Assembly: GCA_013001485.1 (NCBI GenBank)
Contig: JABDMN010000155.1
Location: 1-6,219, forward strand
Source of the DNA: Acidimicrobiia bacterium
GTDB lineage: Bacteria > Actinomycetota > Acidimicrobiia > Spongiisociales > UBA5794
Length of the DNA stretch: 6,219 nt
Direction: 5' to 3'
A program made the translations under genes and the position numbers. This document shows, piece after piece, positions 5,477-6,219 of this stretch. The notes beneath the pieces were generated by a model that saw only the letters and a program-made list of their open reading frames with translations, was not told the DNA's origin and made no database searches. Each line of letters opens with the position of its first letter. Within the stretch, counting starts at the first letter, position 1.

Positions 5477-6219
<743 letters not shown>

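Overview
The window is GC-rich, gene-dense bacterial chromosome and looks like core rather than mobile DNA. High GC, an NAD-dependent DNA ligase, a DrrA/CcmA-like ABC ATPase, and transcription units that start with a TANNNT box directly before the ATG (leaderless style) all fit an actinobacterium. An uncultured Acidimicrobiia-like lineage is my best guess, but that is inference. No transposase, integrase, phage gene, CRISPR array, tRNA or rRNA was recognised.

Layout, left to right. (1) 1-435, minus: N-terminal 145 residues of an ABC-2-type ATP-binding subunit, cut by the window edge. (2) 484-1509, minus: a protein with an alpha/alpha-toroid (squalene-cyclase/prenyltransferase-like) fold, 48 bases upstream of the ABC gene and probably cotranscribed with it. 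(3) 1570-2196, plus: a YczE/YitT-like multi-pass membrane protein, divergent from (2). (4) 2187-2400: a repeat-built convergent junction made of TAGTCCC heptads, a 38-bp tandem repeat, a GC-rich hairpin and a CTAGGGA heptad array in inverted orientation. (5) 2393-5414, minus: a dapC-dapD-dapE operon with two 4-base ATGA overlaps. (6) 5477-5884, plus: a small membrane-anchored protein of unknown function, divergent from dapC. (7) 5874-6219, minus: the C-terminal BRCT domain of LigA, cut by the right edge and overlapping gene 6 tail to tail by 11 bases.

How the genes work together. DapD, DapC and DapE are the three succinylase-branch steps from tetrahydrodipicolinate to LL-diaminopimelate, the precursor of lysine and of peptidoglycan cross-links. 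The overlaps suggest coupled translation of the three. The other genes have no evident link to that pathway.

The two most notable observations are these. The stop codons of both convergent genes (yczE-like and dapE) are TAG triplets lying inside the heptad repeat, so the repeat forms the 3' ends of both reading frames. In addition, both divergent junctions have the same compact design, with back-to-back TANNNT boxes 33-36 bases apart, each 6-9 bases before an ATG and without a clear Shine-Dalgarno sequence. Genes with an upstream partner (abc, dapD, dapE) do have Shine-Dalgarno-like sequences. I did not find a convincing new multi-gene system.
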